Positions 37,975 through 48,429 of a stretch of 64,000 nt of DNA are shown here, piece by piece; the stretch's first letter is position 1, and each line of letters starts with the position of its first letter. Under the pieces are notes generated by a model. The model worked only from the letters and a program-made list of their open reading frames with translations, had not been told where the DNA came from and did not search any database. Made by a program: the position numbers and the translations under genes. The DNA is from Anaspis maculata (Eukaryota > Arthropoda > Insecta > Coleoptera > Scraptiidae), in assembly GCA_949128115.1 (NCBI GenBank), contig OX421968.1, forward strand, positions 55,507,423 to 55,571,422, written 5' to 3'.

Positions 37975-40658
37975 TGTCTCGTTCTTTACACATGTCGGTC
38001 TGGAATGCGAATGGACTCGCCCAACACTTGGAGGAAGTCAAACTATTTCTTATCAACAACAACATCGATATAATGCTGATTTCTGAGTCTCACATCACCA
38101 AAAAAACATGCCTAAAAATTCCTAAGTACTCAATATACAACACGCAACACCCGGATGGCAGCGGACGTGGAGGATCAGCAGTAATCATCAAAACAGAAAT
38201 CAAGCATCATGAACTCCAAGGATATTCCCAACCTAACCTCCAAGCTACGAGTATAGTAGTGGAAGACTGGATTGGAACACTGACAATCTCATCGGTCTAT
38301 TGCCCTCCAAATACCAGCATCTACAAGTCCGATTTTGAAAAGTACTTCAACACTCTTGGGAATCGATTCATCAGTGGTGGTGACTACAATTCCAAGCATG
38401 TCCATTGGGGTTCCAGATTGACAACACCCAGGGGACGACAATTGTTCCTTACCCTGAACAGCCTAAACCTCCAACCTCTGTCAACCGGGGAGCCAACCTA
38501 TTGGCCCACAGACCCAGAACGTACACCAGACCTCTTGGATTTTTGCATCGTCAAAGGCATATCTCCTCAGCGTTTTGCAGTCAGGTCAAGCACGGAACTC
38601 TCGTCGGATCATTCCCCTGTGATGGCGATTTTGAACACAGAAGCGAAAACAGTCGTTCGGCCACTGACACTCTGCAACATGCGAACGAACTGGGACTACT
38701 TCAGGGAACTGGTCGGCGAGAGGTTGCAGCATCAGTCGCCACTGAAGACTAATGAAGACATCGAAGAAGCTGTGCTGCATCTTACGCAAACCATACAGGA
38801 GTCATCATGGAATTCCACTCCAGAATCTTCATCCAACAACAAAGACCTCACTTGTCCTATGTTCATTATGGAAAAACTAAGAGAAAAGCGAAAGATCAGG
38901 AAGAAATGGCAGCAAACACGAGACCCCAGAGACAAAGTCCGATACAATGAATCTACGAGAGATCTGAAAGTACTACTGAGTGCCCATAAAAACAAAACGA
39001 TACAAAACTACTTAGAGCATCTAACACCTACAAACACAACAGATCATTCACTGTGGAAGGCTACTAAACGACTTAAACGACCTCAAATACGTGTTCCACC
39101 GATCAGAACTTCAAACAATCAATGGGCCAGGACTGACACTGAAAAAGCTGTTACTTTTGCCGAACACCTCGCCACTGTTTTCTCTCCACTGCCGAGAGAC
39201 TGCCTGCCTGACGAAGAGAAATTTATTCACGAACATCTCGAAGCCCCATTTCAAATGGACCCCCCGATCCAGAAGTTCACGAAGAAAGAGGTCCACAAAA
39301 TCATCACAAAACTCCCTCTGAACAAAGCCCCGGGTTTCGATCTCATAACGGGACAAATAATGAAACAGCTTCCTGATATAGCGATACGGAGGATTACAGC
39401 GATTTTAAATTCCATGCTCAGAAACGCGTTCTTTCCGGCATTGTGGAAAATAGCGGAGGTTATCCCAGTCCTAAAGCCCGGCAAGGATGAGACTCAAGTA
39501 GGCTCCTACAGGCCTATCAGTCTATTACCAATAATGTCCAAAATCTTCGAAACCTTGCTGCTAAACAGATTGAAGCCACTAATTGACGAGAAAAAACTCA
39601 TACCTAAACACCAATTTGGTTTTCGAATGCAACATTCCACCATCCAGCAAGTCCACCGTGTGGCCACAAAAATCAGAAACGACCTGGAAACAAGAAGATT
39701 CTGCTCGGCAGCATTTCTCGATGTCTCACAGGCCTTTGACAGGGTTTGGCACACAGGTCTTCTCTACAAGTTAAAACTCTGGCTCCCGCACAACTACTAC
39801 CAGATCTTGAGGGAATACATCACTGGTCGATACTTCGCAGTTAAATATCAAGAAGGTTTCACTCCATTGTATCCCATCAAATCTGGAGTTCCGCAGGGAA
39901 GTGTCCTTGGGCCTTTCTTATACCTGCTATACACTGCAGACCTACCAACTATCACCGGCACAGTCTTGGCAACGTTCGCAGACGATACAGCCATTATGGC
40001 CTCTCACAAAATACCCGAAATGGCCTCAAAAAATCTGCAAATACACCTCAATAAAATAGGAAAATGGCTCAAGCTATGGCGCATCAAAGTCAATGAAACG
40101 AAGTCGATTCACACTACATTTACATTGAACAGGAAGACGTGCCCAGCTGTCTCACTGAACAACAACCAACTCAAGCAAACCGACGAAGTTAAATACCTAG
40201 GAATGCACTTGGACAGGCGATTGACTTGGTTACCTCATATCACAGCCAAAAGAAGACAACTGGAACTGAAATTTTCCCAAATGTACTGGTTACTAGGAAG
40301 AAACTCCCAACTGTCATCAACGAATAAACTCCTCATCTACAAGGCAATCCTAAAACCAATTTGGACGTACGGGATACAACTATGGGGCGCCGCCAGCGCT
40401 ACGAACATCTCTAGACTGCAGACCTTTCAATCCAAAGTCCTCAAGACAGCCATCGGTGTCCCAAAATATTTCCCAAATGATGTGGTCCACCGCCTGACCG
40501 AGACGCCTACAGTTCAAGAAGAGATCGCCAGACTCAGCTCTGCTTATCAAGCCCGCCTTCAGTTCCATCCAAACGCATTAGCAGTAGAACTACTCATCGC
40601 CCGCGACACCAGGCGCCTCAAGCGGTACGACCCATTGGACCTGACCACCAGATTCTAA
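37974..40658 (+). CDS. Jockey ORF2 (APE endonuclease and reverse transcriptase)
   Basis: I place the start at ATG 37974, whose A is the last base of the ORF1 stop (TAATG); the open frame goes further upstream but overlaps ORF1 zinc knuckles. About 894 codons. The apurinic-type endonuclease spans residues 1-225: SVWNANGL, LISESHI, GGDYNSKHVHWG, ELSSDHSPV carry the conserved N, E, D/N and DH residues. The reverse transcriptase spans about 480-760: SYRPISLLPIMSK, AFLDVSQAFDRVWH, SGVPQGSVLGP and the catalytic FADDT near 667. The C-terminal region ends RRLKRYDPLDLTTRF. No stop inside; probably active in nicking target DNA and target-primed reverse transcription. Confidence 0.93.
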   Translation: MSRSLHMSVWNANGLAQHLEEVKLFLINNNIDIMLISESHITKKTCLKIPKYSIYNTQHPDGSGRGGSAVIIKTEIKHHELQGYSQPNLQATSIVVEDWIGTLTISSVYCPPNTSIYKSDFEKYFNTLGNRFISGGDYNSKHVHWGSRLTTPRGRQLFLTLNSLNLQPLSTGEPTYWPTDPERTPDLLDFCIVKGISPQRFAVRSSTELSSDHSPVMAILNTEAKTVVRPLTLCNMRTNWDYFRELVGERLQHQSPLKTNEDIEEAVLHLTQTIQESSWNSTPESSSNNKDLTCPMFIMEKLREKRKIRKKWQQTRDPRDKVRYNESTRDLKVLLSAHKNKTIQNYLEHLTPTNTTDHSLWKATKRLKRPQIRVPPIRTSNNQWARTDTEKAVTFAEHLATVFSPLPRDCLPDEEKFIHEHLEAPFQMDPPIQKFTKKEVHKIITKLPLNKAPGFDLITGQIMKQLPDIAIRRITAILNSMLRNAFFPALWKIAEVIPVLKPGKDETQVGSYRPISLLPIMSKIFETLLLNRLKPLIDEKKLIPKHQFGFRMQHSTIQQVHRVATKIRNDLETRRFCSAAFLDVSQAFDRVWHTGLLYKLKLWLPHNYYQILREYITGRYFAVKYQEGFTPLYPIKSGVPQGSVLGPFLYLLYTADLPTITGTVLATFADDTAIMASHKIPEMASKNLQIHLNKIGKWLKLWRIKVNETKSIHTTFTLNRKTCPAVSLNNNQLKQTDEVKYLGMHLDRRLTWLPHITAKRRQLELKFSQMYWLLGRNSQLSSTNKLLIYKAILKPIWTYGIQLWGAASATNISRLQTFQSKVLKTAIGVPKYFPNDVVHRLTETPTVQEEIARLSSAYQARLQFHPNALAVELLIARDTRRLKRYDPLDLTTRF

Positions 40659-40880
40659 ATTCTGACCTCTGCCTTTGTTCCTGCCATGAGCTACAAACAG
40701 AACTATAGCAATTGTTATTGAATATCAATTAAGGAGGGAGTCACTTCAAGACGAACTCCTCAACGCCATTGTTTATATTATCATACCAAATACTAAAATA
40801 TCTTAGGATAGTTGTATAATACACATGGATTCAATAAAAAAAAAAAAAAAAAAAAAAAAAAATATTATAAACGACTCGAA

Positions 40881-41329
40881 CGTTTCGCAGTCAAGCTCTC
40901 TTGAGAAACGAATATTTTTAAAAATTTCGATTTGTCAAACGCTATTCCAAATATCGTCAAACAAAGTTATCATTTCGATTGTGGTGCTCTAACTAACCAA
41001 GGATAATTTCAGGAGAATTTTCTGTGATCATGAATTTCGTACTCCACCTGAAATTATCCTCAGTTTTTAAGAACATCAAAATTGAAATTGTGACTTGATT
41101 CAACATCTGGAATAGCGTTCGAGTGATTCGAAAGAAAGTTTAAAAAATATTCCTAAGAAATGTCTGGTCATAATTTTTTTGCCGAATTAGCTAAATAGTG
41201 CCAATCGCACTTGAATTTGAGATTTTAGAATTTTTAGTATGATCTTGTATTTTTTTTTTCATTAATGAATAGAGTGCTACAAAGGTCCTTAATATAGGAA
41301 TATACCCACAACATTTCAATCAATTCTAT
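40881..41329. other. No recognisable feature
   Basis: AT-rich, with imperfect inverted motifs (TGTCAAACGCTATTCCAAATATC near 40935 and CATCTGGAATAGCGTTCGAG near 41103), suggesting an old small foldback repeat of about 190 bp. Confidence 0.4.
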
Positions 41330-41514
41330 TGATCCACTTGTGATAAACGGCCAATCAAGCTTTTCGGTTGAACGCATAAATGCCATAAATCACCTTGTAC
41401 ATCGGAAACTGAGGACGTCAAGAGAATTTTGAGTGCGGATTCTGATTTGCCTCGAAAAAAGTACATAGACTCTTGAACTATGTCGGTTACTTCGTGGGAC
41501 ACCTGTATATTAGT
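41330..41514 (-). repeat. Diverged half of a CAGGTG-type palindrome
   Basis: Aligns with the right end of the palindrome at 34890-35068 (GATTTGCCTCGAAAAAAGTAC versus GATTCGCCGTGAAAAACGTTAC, ACTATGTCGGTTACTTCGTGGGACACCTGTA versus CTATGTCGATCTCACCATGAAACAGCCTGTA). No partner arm found: a solo or truncated copy. Confidence 0.55.
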
Positions 41515-41908
41515 TGAGTATAGTGTGTTCACTTCTACCGTGATTCTACTAGTCGGCTGTGAGATTTTGTTTCTAAGTTTCCAAATCTGAAATATAGAAA
41601 ATCACCAAAACTTTGCGGTTGGCTGCTCTGGCTTCATTCGGCACAATAGTTCACAAAAGTCGTTCGGACCACTTTTGGAACACATTTTTTACGCATTTCC
41701 CTCGGCATTTCCTCCGCAGATAGACGGAACATTTTTGCGGGACGTGATGTCTGACGATTTTTTCCATTTTATTGGAAAATGTAGTGATTTTTCGACCCTA
41801 ATTTTCGCCAATGAACAAATAATCAAAGCAGCTTTGACATTTGACAGTTGCCAAAATATTTTCAACCTCTCGAAGCCAGTTCAACTTTACGATGATTCAA
41901 ACTAAAAA
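41515..41908. other. No recognisable gene
   Basis: A 76-codon frame at 41675-41905 (MEHIFYAFPSAFPPQIDGTF) has no recognised family and overlaps no splice signals that I can defend. Confidence 0.4.
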
Positions 41909-41910
41909 TA

Positions 41911-42426
41911 TAGGTCGCGGGAACAAAAATGGCGTCCTAAAGATGGGTATACTAGTTATGTTCACTAGTACCTACTTGTCAATATAATTTTCTTTAGTTG
42001 TAAAGTTGTATTATTAAACAATTGTCGCTTTTTTATCAAATAAATTAATGTGCTAGACTCAAGATTTGACTGAATAATGTTCGGAATAATGTAAAAAACA
42101 AGCGAATCTCTACAGCGGTACCTTGGCACCTCACCATGCGCAAGAGAGCGGGCAAGAAGCTGGCAAGAGGCGCTTTCGTTGCGTTGTGCCGTCAGAAGCT
42201 GCTCAGGGTAAATCACTAGACTAAGAAAGTAGATCCAGCTGGGCCGTGATTGACGTATGTATCTACTTTCTGTATCTAGTGATCTACCCGAGGCAGCTCC
42301 AGCTCCTGGCGCAAAACAAAAGCAGATAAGAAGCGCGGAAATGCGCAATGCGCTGTTGCCACGTCAGGCATACTTGCAACGTTGCCATAGCGGGTGCCAA
42401 GGTGACGGTTATGTTCCCGCGACCTA
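41911..42426. mobile_element. TAGGTCGCGGG-ended element, 516 bp, uninterrupted copy
   Basis: Inverted ends TAGGTCGCGGGAACA and TGTTCCCGCGACCTA; TA on both sides (41909-41910, 42427-42428). Contains an internal hairpin near 42209-42293 (GGGTAAATCACTAGACTAAG / ATCTAGTGATCTACCC). It is the reference for the interrupted copy at 9640-11524. Confidence 0.82.
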
Positions 42427-42428
42427 TA

Positions 42429-42981
42429 CTAGCCCTTCGTCTCAAAAAAAGGGAACCAATGAGAGCATATCAATCCTTTCACATCTTCCAGTCGAAAAGA
42501 CACGGCAAGCTATCAAGAAGTGTAGGCAAGACAAGGAACATTCCAGCAGGTCTGCGGTTGCAGCAAGATTTACGTGTAAAAAGTTTAATACCCCGAATTT
42601 CAAAAAAACCCAGCCGCTCAAAGTTGCATATTGGACCGAAATTCATGTGACTACTTTCAATTTGCAATTTGCTTTCGTTTTGGAGCTTGGCGGAACGAGT
42701 TTTTGTCGGCCTTGAATGGCCGCCGTCAAGATGACTTAGATTTAAAGCGGGGCCCCGTGTGGCTTTGGCGTCTAAATGAGGTAATACAGCTCTGCGCCCA
42801 TCTAGTCGCATTTCCACGTATGACAAGGTCAGTTTTCCAAGATTTTAATATCAATTTGATAAGAAATATAACTTTACTTTCAGAGAAACCAGTTTGTCAC
42901 CAGGTAAAAAGGCGGCAAGCCTACAATGTTAAAGTAGAAAATTTGCCCGGCCAACTAGAGTCACAGTAGAAGTGAACCTAC
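42429..42981 (+). other. Unassigned, possible exon-intron sequence
   Basis: GC-richer than its surroundings. There is a GTATGACAAGG-like donor near 42819 and TTTACTTTCAG acceptor near 42883, with short open frames on both sides, so a decayed host exon pair is possible. I cannot name a gene. Confidence 0.3.
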
Positions 42982-43179
42982 TACAGGATGTCCCGAAATT
43001 AATGCAACAAAATTTACAGGGAGGTGGAAAAGTGAAAAATAAGGGTACTTCCTCAATAAAAATACCCTCGCAAACGTTATAGCGGAGGTACAGGCCTTCA
43101 AAGTTGTTTTTTTTTATCAGTTTTTTTTGCATAACTTTTGAACCGTTGAACCGATTTCATTCAAATTTAAACCAACGTT

Positions 43180-44467
43180 TACTAAAGTAAATAAATAAAT
43201 ACTGTTTATTGCCTTGAAGTTAAAACTTATCGACATTGTCACAATGATGCATTTAGCACAAAACAAAAACAAATAATAAACAAACTGAGACATATAAATA
43301 ATACATTATGCACGAAATATAACCATGCGAAAGCAGAAAGAATCCACCACGCGTCCACTCTACATTCACGTCACGGAAGTAGCCTCAAAGAATTCCTCAA
43401 AGGAGTACACCGCACGCCCTAGGAGCAGCCTCTTGACCGATTTTACAAAACCGAGGCGAGTGTCCATTCTCCTGACCTCAGACGGGAGGTGGTTACAGAA
43501 CCTCACGGCCATGATGCAAGTGCTTCGCGCAGATTTAGCAGTCTTATGCGACGGAACGCAAAGCCGACCCCTCTGTCGTGTCACACACCCACCACCGCCA
43601 TCACCTGACTTGGGGAACTTCGGCAAGTTGTCACGAACATAAACGACACAAGCTAATATATACAACGAGTACACAGTTAAAATCTGTAGGTCACAAAAAA
43701 GTACCCGACAGGAATGTTGACGGTCCACCGAACAAATGTTACGAATGATTTTTTTTTGCAATATAAAAATGTCCTTGAATCCAACACATCCCCCCCAACA
43801 CAAGATACCGTAAGAAAGAGCAGACTGCACATGGGCGAAGTAGTAGGTCAGAAGAGTTGCTCCAATAACGATTCCGCGTAACTTCCACAAGGCAAAGCTA
43901 TGTCTAGCTAATTTACCCTTGACATCCTCCACCTGGCCTGACCAAGTCAATCCCCTATCAATGCGCAGTACAAGGAACTTGACAGAAGGGTTCTGAGCCA
44001 AGGACCTACCATTCAGTCTGGTAAGGAGACTGTAATCCAATTCATTCTTTGAAAATAAAACAAGTGCAGACTTATCCTCATTAAGGACTAATCCATTGCA
44101 ACTCGACCAGCCAGAAATCGCTCTGTTGACAGAATCACATCTCCTCACCACATCATCAATCACGCCAGCGGACACACACATCGAAACGTCATCGGCATAC
44201 AGAGTATACAGTGAATCACATTCAGTAGAAGATATGTCATTTATATAAACATTGAACAGAGTGGGTCCAACGTTACTACCCTGAGCAACACCAGAGGTCA
44301 ACCCAACTCTTCTCGAGTGGTAGGAGACTCCACACTCACTTACAGATACAAACTGCTCTCTACCTGTCAAGTATGACCGAATCCATTTCAACGCATTACC
44401 CCTGACACCGTACCTCTCCAACTTGGTCAGCAGCAATGAATGATTTACAGTGTCAAAAGCCTTGGAA
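43180..44467 (-). mobile_element. 5'-truncated LINE fragment
   Basis: The minus-strand 3' end is an AATAAACAGTATTTATTTATTT-type tail near 43185. The 5' edge at about 44467 is inside the RT. AAAGTA occurs at both edges (about 43177-43182 and 44478-44483), a probable short target duplication. It lies in the left arm of the surrounding palindrome, whose sequence continues on both sides. Confidence 0.8.
43366..44463 (-). pseudogene. LINE reverse transcriptase, C-terminal two thirds
   Basis: 356 codons read from ATG 44436, with AFDTVNHS just upstream. Motifs: LERYGVRGNALKWIRSYLTG, GVAQGSNVGPTLFNVYINDI and the catalytic YADDVSM (normally FADD or YADD), then VKFLVLRIDRGLTWSGQV and a C-terminal part ending RLLLGRAVYSFEEFFEAT. 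The usual endonuclease and fingers are missing because of 5' truncation. The remaining frame has no stop. Clade not certain: CR1/L2-like or Jockey-like LINEs have such motifs. It belongs to a different LINE from the Jockey at 36.3 kb. Confidence 0.85.
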
Positions 44468-46079
44468 AATCATAGAGAAAAGTAGGTCTCTATTGAAGAT
44501 TAATAACGCATTTCATCAAACATTTTTAGGGGCGAAGATATAAGGAGGTACCTTCCCCCTCTTTCCCCTATTTTTCACCCTCCTGAATAATTTTAGAAAT
44601 GGTTTCAGTTTTCGGGTTCTACGTTCAATTTGGAAAAAAAGTTACTCTTGCAAAATTTTGACTAGACGCTCCATTCCCGAGATATGTGTTTGAAATTTTG
44701 GAAAACATCTCAAAATCGCCACTTTCCAGGGCCCACTTTTTTTTTCTGAAAAGCTTCATGTTTTTAAGCAAAAATGGTAGTTTATCAACTTCAAACACCT
44801 AGAAAACTTATTTCAGTTGAAGAATCTTGAGTTTTCTTCAATTTTAATTTTCAAGGCCTTGAAAGTGGTGTTTTCGAGATGTTCTCCGAAGTTTCACACC
44901 CAAATATCTCAAAAATGAAGCCTTTATAATCAAAATTTTGCAGGAGTAACTATTTTCTCTAAATTGAACGTAGAATTCAAAAATTGCAACCATTTCCAAA
45001 AATATTCAGGGGGGTGAAAAAGAGGGGAAAAAAGGGGAAGGTACCCTATTATCCCCTATTATCTTCGCCCCTGAGAATGTTTGATGAAATGCGTTATCAT
45101 TGTTCGATAGAGACCTATTTCAGTGAACTTTGGTTCAAATTTGAATGAAATCGGCTTGACGGTTCAAAAGTTATGCTAAAAAAAAAGTGTTTCAAAAAAC
45201 CAACTTTGAAAGCCTGTATCTCCGTTATTACGTTTGCGAGGGTATTTTTATTAAGGAAGTCCCCTTATTTTTCAATTGTCTACCTGCCTGTAAATTTTGT
45301 TGCATTAATTTCGGGACACCTGTATAGTAAATGGTGGAGGGTATTCTTTCATGAGAAAAAAAAGGTTGAAAATTGAAAAAAAAAAATTCGAATATTTTTT
45401 CATCAGCAATTTTGATGGTTCAGTGTGTTCAAAGAGCCTCTCATCGAGTTGTATCATAACCCAGGTAACATGCACCCGGGACAGGTCCCTCTGGTGGAGT
45501 TATCGGGGGAAGATTTCGTTGGTATGGTGTGTCCCAGCACCAAGGGCAAGGTGTGTACTGAGAATTTCAGTCAAATCCGAGAGGGTTGACTGAAAGTTAA
45601 GAGGCAGTTACTGGTTTCTTATCCTCCTAAGTATGGCCTTTGGCACACATGTAGATACGTTTTATTCTACCATCGTGGGTTTGGTGGAACAGACTAAGCG
45701 CGGGTTCTACGAGAAAAGTAAATATGGAAAGCTAATTCGAGATATTCTTGTGTGGAATTTCTGGCCAATTGACCAATGTAAATTTTGGTTTCAAAACAAA
45801 TTTTCCGTAGTCAATCGATTAGCATTGGTCAGAACAAAATCCATGTAACAGTGTGTTACCGTTAACACTGTGGCAACTTTTGTCTGGAGGAAAAATTGTG
45901 TCGAAAGGTCTGAAAGTCTGAAATGTAAATTAGTTAAATATTTGGCCAATGTGAGTGTGAGTTAGATTTTATCATAATGCTAAAATTTAGGAGAGCTTGA
46001 TGAATCTTGAGTGTTAGCAAGAATATACCCATCCTACCGTAATTTTCTATTAAAATATTTCTAAGATCGGCAATGCCGG

Positions 46080-46330
46080 CTAAAATTAGTTAGTACACAT
46101 AATGATGAAGCAAGTCACTGCCTGCTATGATACTAAAAGCCAACCCTGCATGGCTACACCTACAATACGAAGCCACGGGCCAGCTATCGAGGAACTTCAA
46201 ATAAGTTATTTTAATTTTAGGAGATAATTTTACTAACCTTTTGTTGATGATACATTTCTGGTTGTCCGAGTCCAACACCATGCACCCTAGTACTCCGGCA
46301 GGTCCAGTTTCTGATAGATTTTCCATGGCC
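46080..46330 (-). pseudogene. Candidate small spliced gene, left copy
   Basis: Minus-strand mirror of the right copy. Exon with ATG at 46326 (AGGAGGCCATGG context) reads MENLSETGPAGVLGCMVLDS then DNQKCIINK up to a GGTTAGTAA donor. After a TATTGTAG acceptor, CSHAGLAFSIIAGSDLLHHYVY and a stop follow. The predicted protein is about 55 residues. The HAG...AKL-like spacing and VG-hydrophobic start weakly recall LAMTOR5 (HBXIP) roadblock proteins, but the length is too short and this is unproven. A decayed duplicate is as likely as a gene. Confidence 0.35.
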
Positions 46331-47199
46331 TCCTAATAAATCTTCGTCAAGGGTCACGAGCAGGTTTCTAGAATATTCCATTCCTGGCAATCTGAAACAT
46401 CATCGCATTTGTGAAAATCCAAAGTCTGGGATAGATTTTTGGTTTCATTTATCATTAAAAAGAGGTTTGATAGCTGAAGGGAAACTGCCAACACATGTTT
46501 CTAGTTATGATTTCTTTCCTTTGGGATGCCTTTTTCCAGGCCCGTAGGACGTGCAGCATCCAGGTCGAAAATTTCAGCATTCCAATAAACAAGAACATGG
46601 AACGTTATTACCTTGCTTTTTCTTGAAGTGTACAGATTTCTTCGTTCCCACATTTTCAACAGTAAACGCTAACTGGTGCACTATCACTTTCACATTCCAC
46701 AACAATAATTAAGTAAAATTATTACAATCAAAGGCTACGCTGACCACGGCCATACGAATTAGGTACTTGGTAATAAAATAAACAAAAGACAAAAAAAACA
46801 AATGACACCTGACGGAAACGGTTGCTGCTTGGTGCAGGGCAGGCAACCTTCCAGAAGAAAAGTCCCTACTTCCGAAAAAAAAAAAACGGGAACAACTAAG
46901 CAAAAATAAGAACTGTTAGTAACTCAATTTGACGTGACGGCTATAGCTTGACAAGCTAGTTTGCAGCAGTTTGAAAAAAAAATTTGAAGATTAGACCAGA
47001 CTTGTTTCGAATAAGTTACGATTTTGCCACCTTGGGAGCTTTGTGCCGCAAGGTTGCCTAGACTGCGCCTGAGGTACTTCCTCCCTGCCGTTGGCGTTTG
47101 TTTTTGAACTGAAGTGTCAAGTGTCATTTGTTTATTTTATCAACAAGTACGTAATTCGTATGGCCGTGGTCAGCGGCGCATTTGATTGTAATAATTCTA

Positions 47200-47802
47200 C
47201 CTAATTATTGTTGTGGAATGTGTGAGGGATAGTGCACCGATTAGCGTTTACTGTTGAGGATGTTGGAACGAAGAAATGCCGAAATCTGTACACTTCAAGA
47301 AAAAGCAAGGTAATGAATGTTCCATGTTTTTGTTTATTGAAATGCTGAAATTTTCGACCTGGACGCTGCACGTTGTACGGGCCTGAAAAAAGTCAACCCA
47401 AAGGAACGAAATCATGACCACTTCTTTGTAATGATAAATGAAAGCCAAAAATCTGTCCCAGACTTTGATTTTCACAAAAAATGCGATGATGTTTCAGATT
47501 GCCAGGAATGGAATAGTCTAGAAACATGCTGGTGACCCTTGACGCTGATTCATTAGAAGGCCATGGAAAATCCATTGAAAACTGGATCTGCAGGCGCAGT
47601 AGGGTGCATGGTGTTGGACTCGGACAACCAGAAATGTATCATCAACAAAAGGTTAGTAAAATTACCTCCTAAAATTGAAATAACCTTTTTGAAGTGCCTC
47701 GATAGCTGGCCCGTGGCTTCGTATTGTAGGTTTAGCCATGCAGGGTCGGCTTTTAGTATCATAGCAGGCAGTGACAAGCTTCATAATATGTGTACTAACT
47801 AA
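47200..47802 (+). pseudogene. Candidate small spliced gene, right copy
   Basis: A possible non-coding first exon ends ...AAAAAGCAAG before GTAATGAATG (47310). A second exon starts after GATTCATTAG (about 47554) and has ATG 47563 in AAGGCCATGG context: MENPLKTGSAGAVGCMVLDS then DNQKCIINK, ending at AAAAG/GTTAGTAAA (47651). After CGTATTGTAG (about 47728) a third exon reads FSHAGSAFSIIAGSDKLHNM and stops. Splicing keeps the frame in both copies, which argues for a real gene unit. Weak likeness to LAMTOR5; identity open. Confidence 0.4.
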
Positions 47803-48429
47803 TTGTAGCCGGCATTGCCGATCTCAGAAATGTTTTATTGATAATTATGATAGGGTGGGTAATGGGTATATTACTGCTAACACTCAGCTTCATCAAGCTT
47901 TTCTTAATTTTAGCATTATTATTAATTCTAACTCACGCTCACATTGGCCAAATATTCAACTAATGTACATTCCAGACTTTTCAGACCTGTCGATACAATT
48001 TTTCACCAAGACAAATGTTGACACAATGTTAACGGTACCTAACACGCTGTTACATGGATTTTGTTCTGACCAATGCTAGTTGATTGACTACAGAAAACTT
48101 GTTTTGAAACCAAAATGTACATTGGTCAATTGGCTAGAAATTCTATGCAAGAAAGTGTCGAATTAGCTTTTAATTAATTTATTTTTCTGGTAGAACCCGC
48201 GGTTAGTCTGTTCCACCAAACCCACAATGATAGAATAAAATGTATCTACATGTTTGCTAAACGCCATAGGTACTTAGCCTCGTACTTAGCAGGATAAGAA
48301 GCCAGTAACTGCCTTCTCTCGGATTTGACTAAAATTCACCGTACAGGGTCTCGAGTCATAAAGGGCAACACGATTTTGAAAAATTCCAAAAGAAGGAATA
48401 AATTGAAGACATTGTCCAATAAGGTTCAG

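Larger units (their letters stand above)
36309..40862 (+). mobile_element. Full-length Jockey-type non-LTR retrotransposon, 4.55 kb
   Basis: A 10-bp duplication TATTATAAAC borders the element (36299-36308 and 40863-40872). Within it are a 330-bp 5' untranslated region, ORF1 (36637-37974), ORF2 (37974-40658), a 3' untranslated region with TTCAATAAAA, and a poly-A tail of about 30. Both frames are intact, so it may be a young master copy. Confidence 0.93.
42984..45322. mobile_element. TA-flanked palindrome, CAGGATGTCCCG ends, split by a LINE
   Basis: The left end CAGGATGTCCCGAAATTAATGCAAC and right end GTTGCATTAATTTCGGGACACCTG pair, with TA at 42982-42983 and 45323-45324. The arms share TACTTCCTCAATAAAAATACCC / GGGTATTTTTATTAAGGAAGT and the family core seen at 8030 and 17040. 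The left arm is interrupted at about 43180 by a LINE fragment and resumes at 44468. Non-coding apart from that. Confidence 0.87.
45560..48340. repeat. Head-to-head inverted duplication, arms about 1.15 kb
   Basis: 45560-46740 and 47160-48340 are inverted copies (for example CAGTCAAATCCGAGAG / CTCGGATTTGACTAAAA; TTGTGGAATGTG / CACATTCCACAAC) around a unique centre of about 400 bp. Each arm carries a small gene-like unit transcribed outward. Divergence between arms is visible but modest. It may be a captured gene in a foldback transposon or a segmental inverted duplication; no target duplication found. Confidence 0.78.
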
